This document shows, piece by piece, positions 37,191-45,516 of a DNA stretch of 64,000 nt. Below the pieces are notes generated by a model. It searched no databases and was not told the DNA's origin. It was given only the letters and a program-made list of their open reading frames with translations. The DNA is from Micromonospora sp. WMMD980 (GTDB lineage Bacteria > Actinomycetota > Actinomycetes > Mycobacteriales > Micromonosporaceae). Every line of letters begins with the position of its first letter. The first letter of the stretch is position 1. Made by a program: the position numbers and the translations under genes. The stretch lies in NCBI RefSeq assembly GCF_029626035.1, contig NZ_JARUBE010000003.1, forward strand, positions 6,634,001 to 6,698,000. Reading direction: 5' to 3'.

Positions 37191-37685
37191 GTGACCTTCG
37201 AGGAGTACGTCGGCAGCCGGGGCCCGGCCCTGTTACGCCTGGCCCGGCTGCTGACCGGCGACGCGCACCGCGCCGAGGACCTGACCCAGGACGTGCTGGC
37301 CCGCGCGTACGTGCACTGGCGGCGGATCGCCCGCGCCGACCGGCCCGATGTCTACGTGCGCCGGATGCTGGTCAACGCCAACAACTCCTGGTGGCGGCGG
37401 CGCTCCAGCCGCGAGCTGGCGGTCGACACGTTCGCCGAACGGCCCCAGCGGGGCGACCTCGACGGCGAGGCGGCCGACCGGGACGAGATGTGGCGGCTGA
37501 TCCGTGCCCTGCCGGACCGCCAGCGTGCCGTGCTCGTGCTGCGCTACTACGAGGATCTGGACGACCACACCATCGCCCAGATCCTCGACTGCTCCCCGGT
37601 CACCGTCCGCACCCACGCGATGCGGGCGCTCGCCCACCTCCGGGAGCGCTGCGGCGTCCCGACGACCAAGGGGAGCCGGCCGTGA
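37191..37685 (+). CDS. SigE-family ECF RNA polymerase sigma factor
   Basis: The 164-residue protein has sigma region 2 (FEEYVGSRGPALLRLARLLTGDAHRAEDLTQDVLARAYVHWRRI) and region 4 (LPDRQRAVLVLRYYEDLDDHTIAQILDCSPVTVRTHAMRALAHLR). The pattern with YVHWRRI is that of the SigE family (ECF group common in actinomycetes). GTG 37191 follows the preceding stop by 42 nt. Its TGA overlaps the GTG of the next gene, which encodes its probable membrane partner. Confidence 0.92.
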   Translation: MTFEEYVGSRGPALLRLARLLTGDAHRAEDLTQDVLARAYVHWRRIARADRPDVYVRRMLVNANNSWWRRRSSRELAVDTFAERPQRGDLDGEAADRDEMWRLIRALPDRQRAVLVLRYYEDLDDHTIAQILDCSPVTVRTHAMRALAHLRERCGVPTTKGSRP

Positions 37686-38764
37686 CCGACCTCGACCAGC
37701 GGATCGCCTCGGTGCTGCGGGAGCGCGCCGACGGGGAGATCGACGCCCGCCGCCTGCTGCGGGGCTCGCGCGCGCTCGGCCGGCGCCGGCAGGTACGCCG
37801 CCGGGCCACCGCCGGGACCGCGCTCGCCCTGGTCGGCGTGCTCGGCTTCGTCGGCGTGGTCCGGGTGGACGTGGGCGGGCTGGCCGGGCGGATGCCCTGG
37901 ACCGCCACCACGCCGGCGGTGTCGCCGCCCCCGGTTCCGCCGCTCGCCGACGGGGTGCCCGGGGGGAGCGATCGCCCCGACCTGGTCGGCACCGATCCGC
38001 AGGTGCTGCACGTGAGCCTGGACAGCAGCCGGGCCCGCTATCTGGGCTGGTCCGTCTACGGATCCCACCAGATCGAGTCGATCCGGTTCAGGGTCGGCGG
38101 CGGACAACCGGTCCTGCTCGAGGTGAGCCGGGATGCCAAGGCGCTCGACGACACCCCGATCGACGGCTTCCCGGTACAGGCGGTCACCGGGCGGCTGACC
38201 TTCGACGGTGGCGTGCTGCGCGTCGCCGGCACCACCGACGGCCTGGTCAAGTCCTGGCAGCCCGTCCCCGGTCTCTACGCCCGAGCGGCCATGCTCGGCG
38301 GCGATCCGGCCGCCCTGAACCTGGCCGCCGGCCTGGTGCGCTGGGACGAAGCCCGGCGGTGCGCCGCGCCGGTACGGTTGACCACGCTTCCCGCGAACGC
38401 GGCGGTGACGGGTTGCTCGGTGGACGTGACCGGCTTCCCGAGGGGCCTCACGGCCCAGCTCACGGTCTCCCGGGCACCCTCCTCGACCATGTGGACGCGG
38501 CTGGTCTACGGGGCGATGATGGCGGACGACACGGGCCGGAGCAGCAACCGCGACCTGGGCGGTCGTCCCGGCTACCGCTATCCGGACGGCACGCGACTGG
38601 AGTTGCTCGGCATACCCAAGGGGCGGTTGACGGTCGACTTCGCCTGGCCCTACCCGGACGGCCGGCCCGCGGGCCACGTGGACTTCACCGAGGCCGAAGC
38701 GGCGACCGTGCTGGCCGGGGCACAGGTGGCGAAAGACCTGCCCCGCCCACAGACCTGGCCCTGA
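37682..38764 (+). CDS. Membrane-anchored partner of the SigE-family sigma factor
   Basis: The 360-residue protein has an N-terminal cytoplasmic part of about 45 residues rich in Arg (SVLRERADGEIDARRLLRGSRALGRRRQVRRR), one membrane helix (about 45-62), a Pro-rich linker and a large extracytoplasmic domain of unknown fold. Genes of this layout follow SigE-type sigma factors and are thought to act as anti-sigma factors or signal sensors. No zinc anti-sigma motif (HxxxCxxC) is visible, so the mode of control is unclear. GTGA overlap couples it to the sigma gene. Confidence 0.75.
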   Translation: MTDLDQRIASVLRERADGEIDARRLLRGSRALGRRRQVRRRATAGTALALVGVLGFVGVVRVDVGGLAGRMPWTATTPAVSPPPVPPLADGVPGGSDRPDLVGTDPQVLHVSLDSSRARYLGWSVYGSHQIESIRFRVGGGQPVLLEVSRDAKALDDTPIDGFPVQAVTGRLTFDGGVLRVAGTTDGLVKSWQPVPGLYARAAMLGGDPAALNLAAGLVRWDEARRCAAPVRLTTLPANAAVTGCSVDVTGFPRGLTAQLTVSRAPSSTMWTRLVYGAMMADDTGRSSNRDLGGRPGYRYPDGTRLELLGIPKGRLTVDFAWPYPDGRPAGHVDFTEAEAATVLAGAQVAKDLPRPQTWP

Positions 38765-38884
38765 CCGGCCACCACGCGCGAGATCCTGGTACGGAACAGC
38801 CCGCCGAGGGGTGCGCCCGCACCAAGATCGCTCGGATCCGGGTCACCGGCGGCGGGCCGGGGAGTGGCCGTACGCTTGGTGACC

Positions 38885-39211
38885 GTGAGTCCCCGTCGCA
38901 ATCGGCCCCGCCGGGAAGAAGGCCCCAGCCTGGACGCCGAACGAGCCCGGCACGGCGTGCCGACCGTGCAGCAGTGGCGCGACGGCGACTGGCAGGTCCG
39001 CGCGATCAGCGGCGGCGCGTCCGCCAAGACGTACCGGTGTCCCGGCTGTGACCAGGAGATCCGGCCGGGCGTGCCGCATCTGGTGGCCTGGCCGGCCGAC
39101 GACCGGGGTGACCTCACCGACCGCCGGCACTGGCACAGCGGTTGCTGGCGGGCCCGGGAGCGCCGCGCCCCCAACCTCCAGCGCGGTCGCGGCGCACCTC
39201 GGCACGGCTGA
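38885..39211 (+). CDS. Small protein with a CxxC...HxxC zinc-binding-like site
   Basis: The 108-residue product is Arg-rich. Its middle holds YRCPGCDQEIRPGVPHLVAW and then RRHWHSGCWRARERR, a Cys-x2-Cys and His-x2-Cys pattern able to bind one Zn2+. I do not recognise a named family, though similar short proteins occur next to alpha/beta-hydrolase genes in actinomycetes. GTG 38885 is chosen; TACGCT at 38870-38875 could be the -10 box of a leaderless message. Confidence 0.6.
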   Translation: MSPRRNRPRREEGPSLDAERARHGVPTVQQWRDGDWQVRAISGGASAKTYRCPGCDQEIRPGVPHLVAWPADDRGDLTDRRHWHSGCWRARERRAPNLQRGRGAPRHG

Positions 39212-39277
39212 GCGATCTGGATCACCCGGTTCCCGCCCCGGCGGGCGGCCGGGCCGACGACGCGGGACACTGGCAGG

Positions 39278-40087
39278 GTGAGCACTGCGATTCGCGCGTC
39301 GTCGATCCTGCCCGGCCGGCGGGAGGACATCGAGCTGCACACCGCCGACGGCCTGACGCTCGTCGGCGAGCTGGCCCGGCCGCTGGACCGCGCGCCGGTC
39401 GGCACGCTGATCTGCCTGCACCCGCTGCCCACCCACGGCGGAATGATGGACAGCCACGTGTTCCGCAAGGCGGCCTGGCGACTGCCCGCGCTGGCCGACC
39501 TGGCCGTGCTCCGGTTCAACACCCGGGGCACCAGCAGCGTCCGGGGCACCAGCGAGGGGGCGTTCGACAACGCCGTCGGCGAGCGGTTCGACGTGGCCGC
39601 CGCGATCGAGTACGCCGAGTTCCACGAACTGCCGAACATCTGGCTGGTGGGCTGGTCGTTCGGCACCGACCTGGTGCTCAAGCACGGCTGCGACCCGGCG
39701 GTGGCCGGCGCGATCCTGCTCTCCCCGCCGCTGCGCTTCTCCGCCCCGGAGGACCTGACGGTCTGGGCCTCCTCGGGCCGACCGCTCACCGCCCTGGTGC
39801 CGGAGTTCGACGACTACCTGCGCCCCGAGGAGGCTCGGCGGCGGTTCGCCGCGATTCCGCAGGCCGAGGTGGTCGGCGTGGACGGCGCCAAGCACCTCTG
39901 GGTCGGCGACGCGGAGCGGGTGCTCGACGAGGTCGTCCGGCGGGTCGCCCCGGCCGTGCCGCTGCCGCTGCCGACGACCTGGGACGGCCCGATGGAGACC
40001 GGCGACGTCAGCTCCTACGCCGACCGCACGGTGGCCGCGTTCGCCGACACTCCGGTCCCCGGCCCGGCCCAGCGCAGCGCCGAGTAG
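39278..40087 (+). CDS. Alpha/beta-hydrolase (DUF-type, YitV/BaaT-like)
   Basis: The 269-residue protein has the oxyanion loop CLHPLPTHGG, RFNTRGTSSVRGTSEGAFD, the nucleophile elbow GWSFG (Ser about 126) and a possible catalytic His in DGAKHLWVGD (about 208). This set is typical of small intracellular hydrolases with a RFNxRG motif. The function is unknown. It converges with the AI-2E-type permease gene, whose stop is 4 nt away. Confidence 0.8.
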   Translation: MSTAIRASSILPGRREDIELHTADGLTLVGELARPLDRAPVGTLICLHPLPTHGGMMDSHVFRKAAWRLPALADLAVLRFNTRGTSSVRGTSEGAFDNAVGERFDVAAAIEYAEFHELPNIWLVGWSFGTDLVLKHGCDPAVAGAILLSPPLRFSAPEDLTVWASSGRPLTALVPEFDDYLRPEEARRRFAAIPQAEVVGVDGAKHLWVGDAERVLDEVVRRVAPAVPLPLPTTWDGPMETGDVSSYADRTVAAFADTPVPGPAQRSAE

Positions 40088-40091
40088 CGCC

Positions 40092-41621
40092 TCAGCGCGC
40101 GTCCTGCCGGGGCAGCACCACCTCGCGCAGGATCAACTGCAGGGCGGCCACCGTCGGGATGGCGATCAGCGCGCCCACCACGCCCAGCAGGGACACCCCG
40201 AGCAGCGCCGCGAGCAACGCGGCCACCTCGTTGACCGACACCGCCCGTCGCATGATCTTCGGGTAGAGCAGGTAGTTCTCCACCTGCTGGTAGACCACGA
40301 AGAACACCAGGCAGGCGATGCCCACCGGCAGGTCGGTGGCGAGGCCGACCAGGGTCACCACCACCGCGCCCAGGGTCGCGCCGATCTGCGGGATCAGGTC
40401 GGTCACCGCCACCACCACGGCCAGGGCGAACGGGTACGGCAGGCCGACCACCATCGCGAACACGAACGTGCTCACCCCGGCCAGCACCGCGATGGCCAGC
40501 GCGCCGACCATGTACGCGCCGACCCGGGTGAGGATCTCGTCGCCGATCAGCCGCACCCGCTCCCGGCGCGAGCGGGGCACCAGCGCGTACCCGAGGCTGC
40601 GCAGCTTGTCGAAGTAGGCCAGGAAGTAGATCGTCAGCACCAGCACGGTCAGCACCCGGAAGATCGTGCCGAAGATCAGTTGCGCCCCGCCGAGCACGCC
40701 GCCGAGCGCCCGGCCGATCGTGTCGGCGTTCGCCGCCGACCGGACCCGCTCCATGACGTCGTAGCGGACCACCAGGTCGTTGACCGTGGGGTTGCGGCGC
40801 AGGTCCTCGACGTAGCCGGGTAGCTGCTGGACGAACTGCCCGGACTGGGTCACCACCGGGGGCACCAGCGCGAGCAGCCCACCCACGATCAAGAGCACCA
40901 CGGTCAGCGTCACCACCGCCACGGCCAACCCGTGCGGCACTCCCCAGCCGCGCAACCGGACCACCGCCGGGTGCAGGCCGACCGCCAGGAAGAGCGCGAT
41001 CACCACCAGGACCAGGATGCCGGCCGCGTTGCGGACGCCCAGGAAGACGGCGTACGCCAGCAGCACGCCGAGCGCGCCGGTGAAACCGACCAGGAAACTG
41101 TTGCGCCGCAGCGGCCGCCCCGGCACGCCGAAGCGCCCCGACGGCTCGAACTCGCCCGGCTCGAACTCGCTCGCCTCGACCTTCACGCTCCCGCTGCCGA
41201 CCCGGGTGGTCCCGAAGCCGGCGGGCCCGCTCGTCGACCCGGCTCCGGCCCCGGTGTGGGTGACCGATGCGCCGGTGTCGGACGTGGACGTGTCGGACGT
41301 GTCGGGGCGGGCGTTCCCGGTCGGGTCGGCCGGCCGGCCCGGCGCGGCGCGGGTGGCGGGCCTGCCATCGGAGCCCGGCCGTTGGGTGAGGGCGGTGTCG
41401 GGGCCTGGTTGTCGGGTGGGGGTGTCGGCCGTGGTGTCGGGGCCTGGTTGTCGGGTGGGGGGATCCGTCATGGTGTCGGGGTCCGGGGGTCGGGCGGGGG
41501 TGCCGGCTGGCGCGGCGGCTTCGGCCGGCTGTGCCGCCGGCGCTTGTCGCGGATCGTCGGGTTCGGGGCGCAACGCCTCGAACGGGTCGTCGTCCGGGGC
41601 GGCGGATCCCTCCTGCGACAC
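40092..41621 (-). CDS. AI-2E family transporter with a long disordered N-terminus
   Basis: The C-terminal 340 residues have the AI-2E/PerM exporter pattern: two N-terminal helices, a soluble segment (VVTQSGQFVQQLPGYVEDLRRNPTVNDLV), then five or more helices with FFVVYQQVENYLLYPKIM and EVAALLAALLGVSLLGVVGALIAIP. Members export varied small molecules or ions, so the name does not imply autoinducer-2. The first 150 residues are Pro/Thr/Asp-rich with repeated PTRQPGPDT units. GTG 41621 is selected because GGGGAGG lies 5 nt upstream; the open frame extends further. Confidence 0.82.
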   Translation of the reverse strand: MSQEGSAAPDDDPFEALRPEPDDPRQAPAAQPAEAAAPAGTPARPPDPDTMTDPPTRQPGPDTTADTPTRQPGPDTALTQRPGSDGRPATRAAPGRPADPTGNARPDTSDTSTSDTGASVTHTGAGAGSTSGPAGFGTTRVGSGSVKVEASEFEPGEFEPSGRFGVPGRPLRRNSFLVGFTGALGVLLAYAVFLGVRNAAGILVLVVIALFLAVGLHPAVVRLRGWGVPHGLAVAVVTLTVVLLIVGGLLALVPPVVTQSGQFVQQLPGYVEDLRRNPTVNDLVVRYDVMERVRSAANADTIGRALGGVLGGAQLIFGTIFRVLTVLVLTIYFLAYFDKLRSLGYALVPRSRRERVRLIGDEILTRVGAYMVGALAIAVLAGVSTFVFAMVVGLPYPFALAVVVAVTDLIPQIGATLGAVVVTLVGLATDLPVGIACLVFFVVYQQVENYLLYPKIMRRAVSVNEVAALLAALLGVSLLGVVGALIAIPTVAALQLILREVVLPRQDAR

Positions 41622-41836
41622 CCGTGCCTCCCCGGCTCCCCGCTGCTCCGACGGGCCCGTCGGAGCAGCGCCGCGACGGACCGCGCCTGCTGGTGCGACC
41701 CTCTGCCCGCAGGTTAGCCGTCGCCGTGCGCGGCGACCATCCCTCCACCACACCGATCGACACCAGCTCGGGGCGGTGGTGCGGTCCCGGCGCGCGGGAC
41801 ACCGCCGTTTCGCTGAGCTGGTTTGGATCTTGTCGG

Positions 41837-43828
41837 TCAGTCCTTGTCGACGGTGACCGTGCTGGGCTTGGCGCTGCGCTCGTCGGTGGTGGGCTTGGTC
41901 GGGCGTTTGCCGTTTTCACCGGTGCTGGTGATCTTCGTGGGGGTGGCGCCCCGGCCGCCCTCGCCCGGCACGGCGGCCACTGTGGGTTCCCCGTCGACGC
42001 CCGCCCCGTTGACGGAGTCCATGGTGGTCACCGGCTCGCCCACCGGCTTCGCCGGCCCACCCTCGGCCGGCTCGCCGGTGGCCCGGCTCTCGCCCTTCTC
42101 CGGCCCGGCGCCGTTGACCCCCGGCGAGCCACCGCCCACCGGAACGGACTCACGCGACGTCCCGCCGGCCGCGGAGGCCAGGTCGGCGGGGTCGACCGGG
42201 GTGGCCGCGATGCCGGCCGAGTCGGCGTCCCGGCGCAGCGTCGTGAGCCGGCTCTCCAGGTCGTCGGACTCCTGCCGGGACCGCCACGTCTCGGTACGCA
42301 GGTCGGCCAGCTCCTGCTGCGCCTTGGCGATCTCCAGCATCACCTGGGCGAGCTGCTGCCGGCCGGCGGCCACCTCCTGCTGGGTGGCGGCGAGGTGCTG
42401 CTGGGTGGTGGCCAGGTGCTGCTGGGTGGTGGCCGCGTACTCCTCGAACTGGCGACGCGAGGCCGCGACGTGCTCGTCGGCCTTGCGGCGCTGCTCCGTG
42501 GCGCCCGCCTCGGCCCGGCGCAGCAGCTCGGCTGCCTCCAGCTCGGCCTGCTGCCGCATGGTGAGCGCGTCTTCCTCGGCGGCCTGCCGGATGCTCGCGG
42601 CGTTCCGCTCGATCTCGTCGCGCCGGGTCGTGTACGCCTGCTCCAGCTCCTCGTGCCGGGCGGTGTGCTGCTTGTCCAGCTCGTCGCGGCGCTTGGCGAA
42701 CTCCTGCTCGGCGGCGGCCCGGCGCTGGGCCAGCTCCTTCTCCGCCTTCTCCCGCTGCCCGGCCACCTCCTGCTCCACCCCGGCCCGCCAGGCGCCCAGC
42801 TCCTGCTGGGTCTGGGCGCGGGACTTCTGCACGTACGCCTCGGTCTCGGTGCGCATGCGCTGCACGTACGCCTCGACCTCGGCGCGGTTGCGCTTGCCGG
42901 CCTCGGCCGCCTCGGTGGTGAGCCGGTTCGCCTCGGTGCGGGCCCGGCCGCGGGTCGCCTTCGCGGCCTCCTCCGCGTCGTCCACGATCTTCTTGGCCTC
43001 GGCCAGCGCCTTGGCGTGGGTGGCCCGACCGGCCTCGGCGGCCGCGTCGGTGAGCCGCTTGGCCTCCTGCTGGCCCTTGGCGTGCACCTCCTTGGCCGCC
43101 TCGCGCAGCTGGTTGGCCTCCTGCTGGGCCTTGGCCAGCGCCTCCTTGGCCGACTCGCGCAGCCGCGCGGCCTCCTGCTGGGCCCGGGAGTGGATCTCCT
43201 TGGCGGTGTCCCGTAGCTGGGTGGCCTCCTGCTGGGCCTTGGCCAGCGCGTCCTGGGCGGTCCGGCGCAGCTTCTCGGCCTCGTCCTGGGCGGCCGTCCG
43301 CAGCTTCGCGGACTCGTCCTTGGCGGCCTTCAGGGTGGCCTCCGCCTCGGCCTTGCGGGTGGCGGTGTGCCGCTCCTCCTCGGCCCGGCGCGCGGCGAGC
43401 GCGATCTCGAAGTCCTTGAGGGCCTGCGCGGCCTGCTCCCGGGCCTCCTCGACGATGTGCTCGGCGGCGGCCCGGCGGGCCTCGATCTCCTCGTTGGCGG
43501 CGGCGAGGATGTCGTCGGCCTGCTCCTCGGCCATGGTGAGGATCTGCTCGACCCGGGGACCGAGGTGCCGGAACGAGGCGCGGTCGACCACACCCACCGG
43601 CTTGCGTGCCTGGGCGAGGTCGCGCTGCAACACCTCGACCTGGCCGGCCAGCTTGTGGATCTGGGTGTAGGCCTGTTCCCGCTCGGTGGTCAGCGCCGCG
43701 ATCTCGTGCTCCGCGCGGGCGACGTAACGGTCGACCTGTCGTTTCTCATATCCCCGCAGCGCGGACTCGAAGCTGGGTTCCGTGGTCACGTCCCCGCCGA
43801 GCGCGAACAGTTCCTCGCCGTGCGACAT
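41837..43828 (-). CDS. Long coiled-coil protein, Scy/DivIVA-like polar growth factor
   Basis: The 663-residue protein begins with a DivIVA-like segment (FESALRGYEKRQVDRYVARAEHEIAALTTEREQAYTQI, about 20-57). An almost unbroken coiled coil follows to about residue 560, built on repeated Ala/Glu/Gln/Lys units such as AKAQQEATQLRDTAKE (repeat register about 26 residues, about residues 190-270). The tail of about 100 residues is disordered, Gly/Pro/Thr-rich. In Streptomyces, Scy and FilP sit side by side and organise the tip polarisome of hyphae. This gene plus the next reproduces that pair, though it is half the length of Scy. It probably guides tip growth in this organism. Confidence 0.72.
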   Translation of the reverse strand: MSHGEELFALGGDVTTEPSFESALRGYEKRQVDRYVARAEHEIAALTTEREQAYTQIHKLAGQVEVLQRDLAQARKPVGVVDRASFRHLGPRVEQILTMAEEQADDILAAANEEIEARRAAAEHIVEEAREQAAQALKDFEIALAARRAEEERHTATRKAEAEATLKAAKDESAKLRTAAQDEAEKLRRTAQDALAKAQQEATQLRDTAKEIHSRAQQEAARLRESAKEALAKAQQEANQLREAAKEVHAKGQQEAKRLTDAAAEAGRATHAKALAEAKKIVDDAEEAAKATRGRARTEANRLTTEAAEAGKRNRAEVEAYVQRMRTETEAYVQKSRAQTQQELGAWRAGVEQEVAGQREKAEKELAQRRAAAEQEFAKRRDELDKQHTARHEELEQAYTTRRDEIERNAASIRQAAEEDALTMRQQAELEAAELLRRAEAGATEQRRKADEHVAASRRQFEEYAATTQQHLATTQQHLAATQQEVAAGRQQLAQVMLEIAKAQQELADLRTETWRSRQESDDLESRLTTLRRDADSAGIAATPVDPADLASAAGGTSRESVPVGGGSPGVNGAGPEKGESRATGEPAEGGPAKPVGEPVTTMDSVNGAGVDGEPTVAAVPGEGGRGATPTKITSTGENGKRPTKPTTDERSAKPSTVTVDKD

Positions 43829-43930
43829 GCCCCCATCCTCACACGCATCCGGCTCTGTGGGGGCGATACGGACGCCCCTTCTGGGACCTACCTCACCCTC
43901 GCCGCGAAACGGGCCGGGGAAAGCATGACG

Positions 43931-43970
43931 GCGCGGAGTGACACCGGTGACCCGGTGTCACTCCGCGCCG
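43931..43970 (-). terminator. Hairpin terminator after the FilP-like gene
   Basis: GGCGCGGAGTGACACCGG (43931-43948) pairs perfectly with 43953-43970 over 18 bp around a TGAC loop, 28 nt after the stop at 43999. Confidence 0.8.
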
Positions 43971-43998
43971 CGGCTCATGCCCCGTCAGCGGGTGGTGC

Positions 43999-45252
43999 TC
44001 AGCCGGCCGACTCGGCCGTGACCTTCTGCCCGGCGGTGTCGGCCTTCGGCGCCTCGGCCTTGTTGCCGCCCGCCGGCACGCCCGGCACGATGCCGGCCAG
44101 ACCGGAGAGCATCTGCCCGAGCTGCGAGGTGACCGCGTCCTTCTGGCGGGTGAGGTCCTCCACCTCGCGGCGGGCCGCCTGGGTGGTCAGCTCGGCCTCG
44201 GTGCGGGCCTCGTTGAGCACCCGCTGCGACTCGGCCCGGGCCTCGTTCAGCGTCTTGTCGGCCAGCGCCTTGGCCTTGTCGACGGTGTCGTTGGCGGTGC
44301 GCTCGGACTCGACCCGGCGGGCCTCGGCCCGCTGCTCGATCTCCTTTGCCCGCTCCTGGGCGGCCCGGGCGCGCTGCTCGGCCTCGTTGACCATCTTCTG
44401 GGTCTGGCTGACCTGGGCGGCGTGTCGCGCGGACTCCTCGCGCTCGGCCTTCTCCCGCCGCTCGGCGAGCTGGAGCTCCAGCGCCTGGAGGTCCTTGTCG
44501 CGCTTGTCGCGCGCGTCGGTGAGCAGCTTGGTGGCCTCGGCCCGCTTCTCCTCGGCCTCCCGGGCGGCCTTGGCCCGCTGCTGGGTGATCTCCCGCTCGG
44601 CGGTCGCGCGCAGGGTGGCGACCTCCCGCTCGACTGTCGACTTCAGCTCGGCCACCTCGTGCGCGGTGACCGTGCGCAGCTGCTTGGTCTCCCGGTCGGC
44701 GTCGGCACGCAGGGTGTCCGCCTCCCGGCGGGCCTGCACGCGCACCTCGGCGGCCTCGCGCTCGGCGGCGGTGCGGACGCTGCCGGCCTCGCGTTCGGCG
44801 GTGGCCTTCATCGCGGCGGCCTCGGCGCGGGCCTTGTCGGTGATCTCCCGGGCCTCGAGGCGGGCGGCGGAGAGGATGCCCTCCGACTCGCGCTTGGCCT
44901 CGTTGCGGTGGTCGTTGGCCTGCTCCTCGGCCAGCCGGAGGATCTGCTCGACGCGGGTGCCCAGGCCGGACAGGGTCGGCCGGCTGTTCTCCTCGAGCTG
45001 CTTGTTGGTCTCGGTGAGCTTCTGCTCGAGCGCGCCCTGGCGCTGCTCGGCCTGCCGGAGGCGGCGCTGCGCGTCGTTCATCCGCTGCTCGGCCTCGGCG
45101 CGGGCCTGCTCGGACTGGCTCAGTGCGGCGCTCAGCCGGCCGATGAAGTCGTCGACCTGGTTGGTGTTGTATCCGCGCAGGCCAACAGTGAAATCGGGCT
45201 GTGAGTTCGCGTTATCGAAGAACGCAAGAGGGGAGGACTGCTGCTGGGGCAT
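43999..45252 (-). CDS. FilP-like coiled-coil cytoskeletal protein
   Basis: The 417-residue protein has the N-terminal FTVGLRGYNTNQVDDFIGRL segment (about 20-39) shared with DivIVA-type proteins. A continuous Ala/Glu/Arg-rich coiled coil follows, with repeated EREAxxVRxxA and AEREI units, and a short Gly/Ala tail. FilP-type proteins form intermediate-filament-like cables in hyphae and are often mis-annotated as cellulose-binding proteins. It lies just upstream of the Scy-like gene on the same strand, but a terminator separates them, so each has its own transcript. Function is inferred from order and coiled-coil plan. Confidence 0.72.
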   Translation of the reverse strand: MPQQQSSPLAFFDNANSQPDFTVGLRGYNTNQVDDFIGRLSAALSQSEQARAEAEQRMNDAQRRLRQAEQRQGALEQKLTETNKQLEENSRPTLSGLGTRVEQILRLAEEQANDHRNEAKRESEGILSAARLEAREITDKARAEAAAMKATAEREAGSVRTAAEREAAEVRVQARREADTLRADADRETKQLRTVTAHEVAELKSTVEREVATLRATAEREITQQRAKAAREAEEKRAEATKLLTDARDKRDKDLQALELQLAERREKAEREESARHAAQVSQTQKMVNEAEQRARAAQERAKEIEQRAEARRVESERTANDTVDKAKALADKTLNEARAESQRVLNEARTEAELTTQAARREVEDLTRQKDAVTSQLGQMLSGLAGIVPGVPAGGNKAEAPKADTAGQKVTAESAG

Positions 45253-45409
45253 TGGGACATACTCGCAGACGCCCCAGGGTGGTTCGCAAGAGTGGTCGGC
45301 AGCTTTCGCGTCCTCTTTACATGGTCAACTCACCCGGGCGGCGAGGCCGGACCAACCGGCGATCTTGGCAGGTCCCGGGCACGACGGGCGGCCCGGCGAC
45401 GGTGACGGG

Positions 45410-45441
45410 AAAGGGCCGCGGGTCGGTACCCGCGGCCCTTT
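45410..45441 (-). terminator. Hairpin terminator after ccr
   Basis: AAAGGGCCGCGGGT (45410-45423) pairs perfectly with ACCCGCGGCCCTTT (45428-45441). The A/T ends give a run of three T on either strand, so it can work in both directions between ccr and the filP-like gene. Confidence 0.75.
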
Positions 45442-45516
45442 GTCCGCACGACTGTCTTCGCGCCAGTCGAATGGCGTCACGGTCGGCCGGAAAGGCAATC
45501 CGGCGCCGCCGTACGG

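Noticed and set aside
37682..38764. Zinc-binding anti-sigma factor domain in the sigma partner
   Set aside because: No HxxxCxxC motif is present. It is only called a membrane partner by position.
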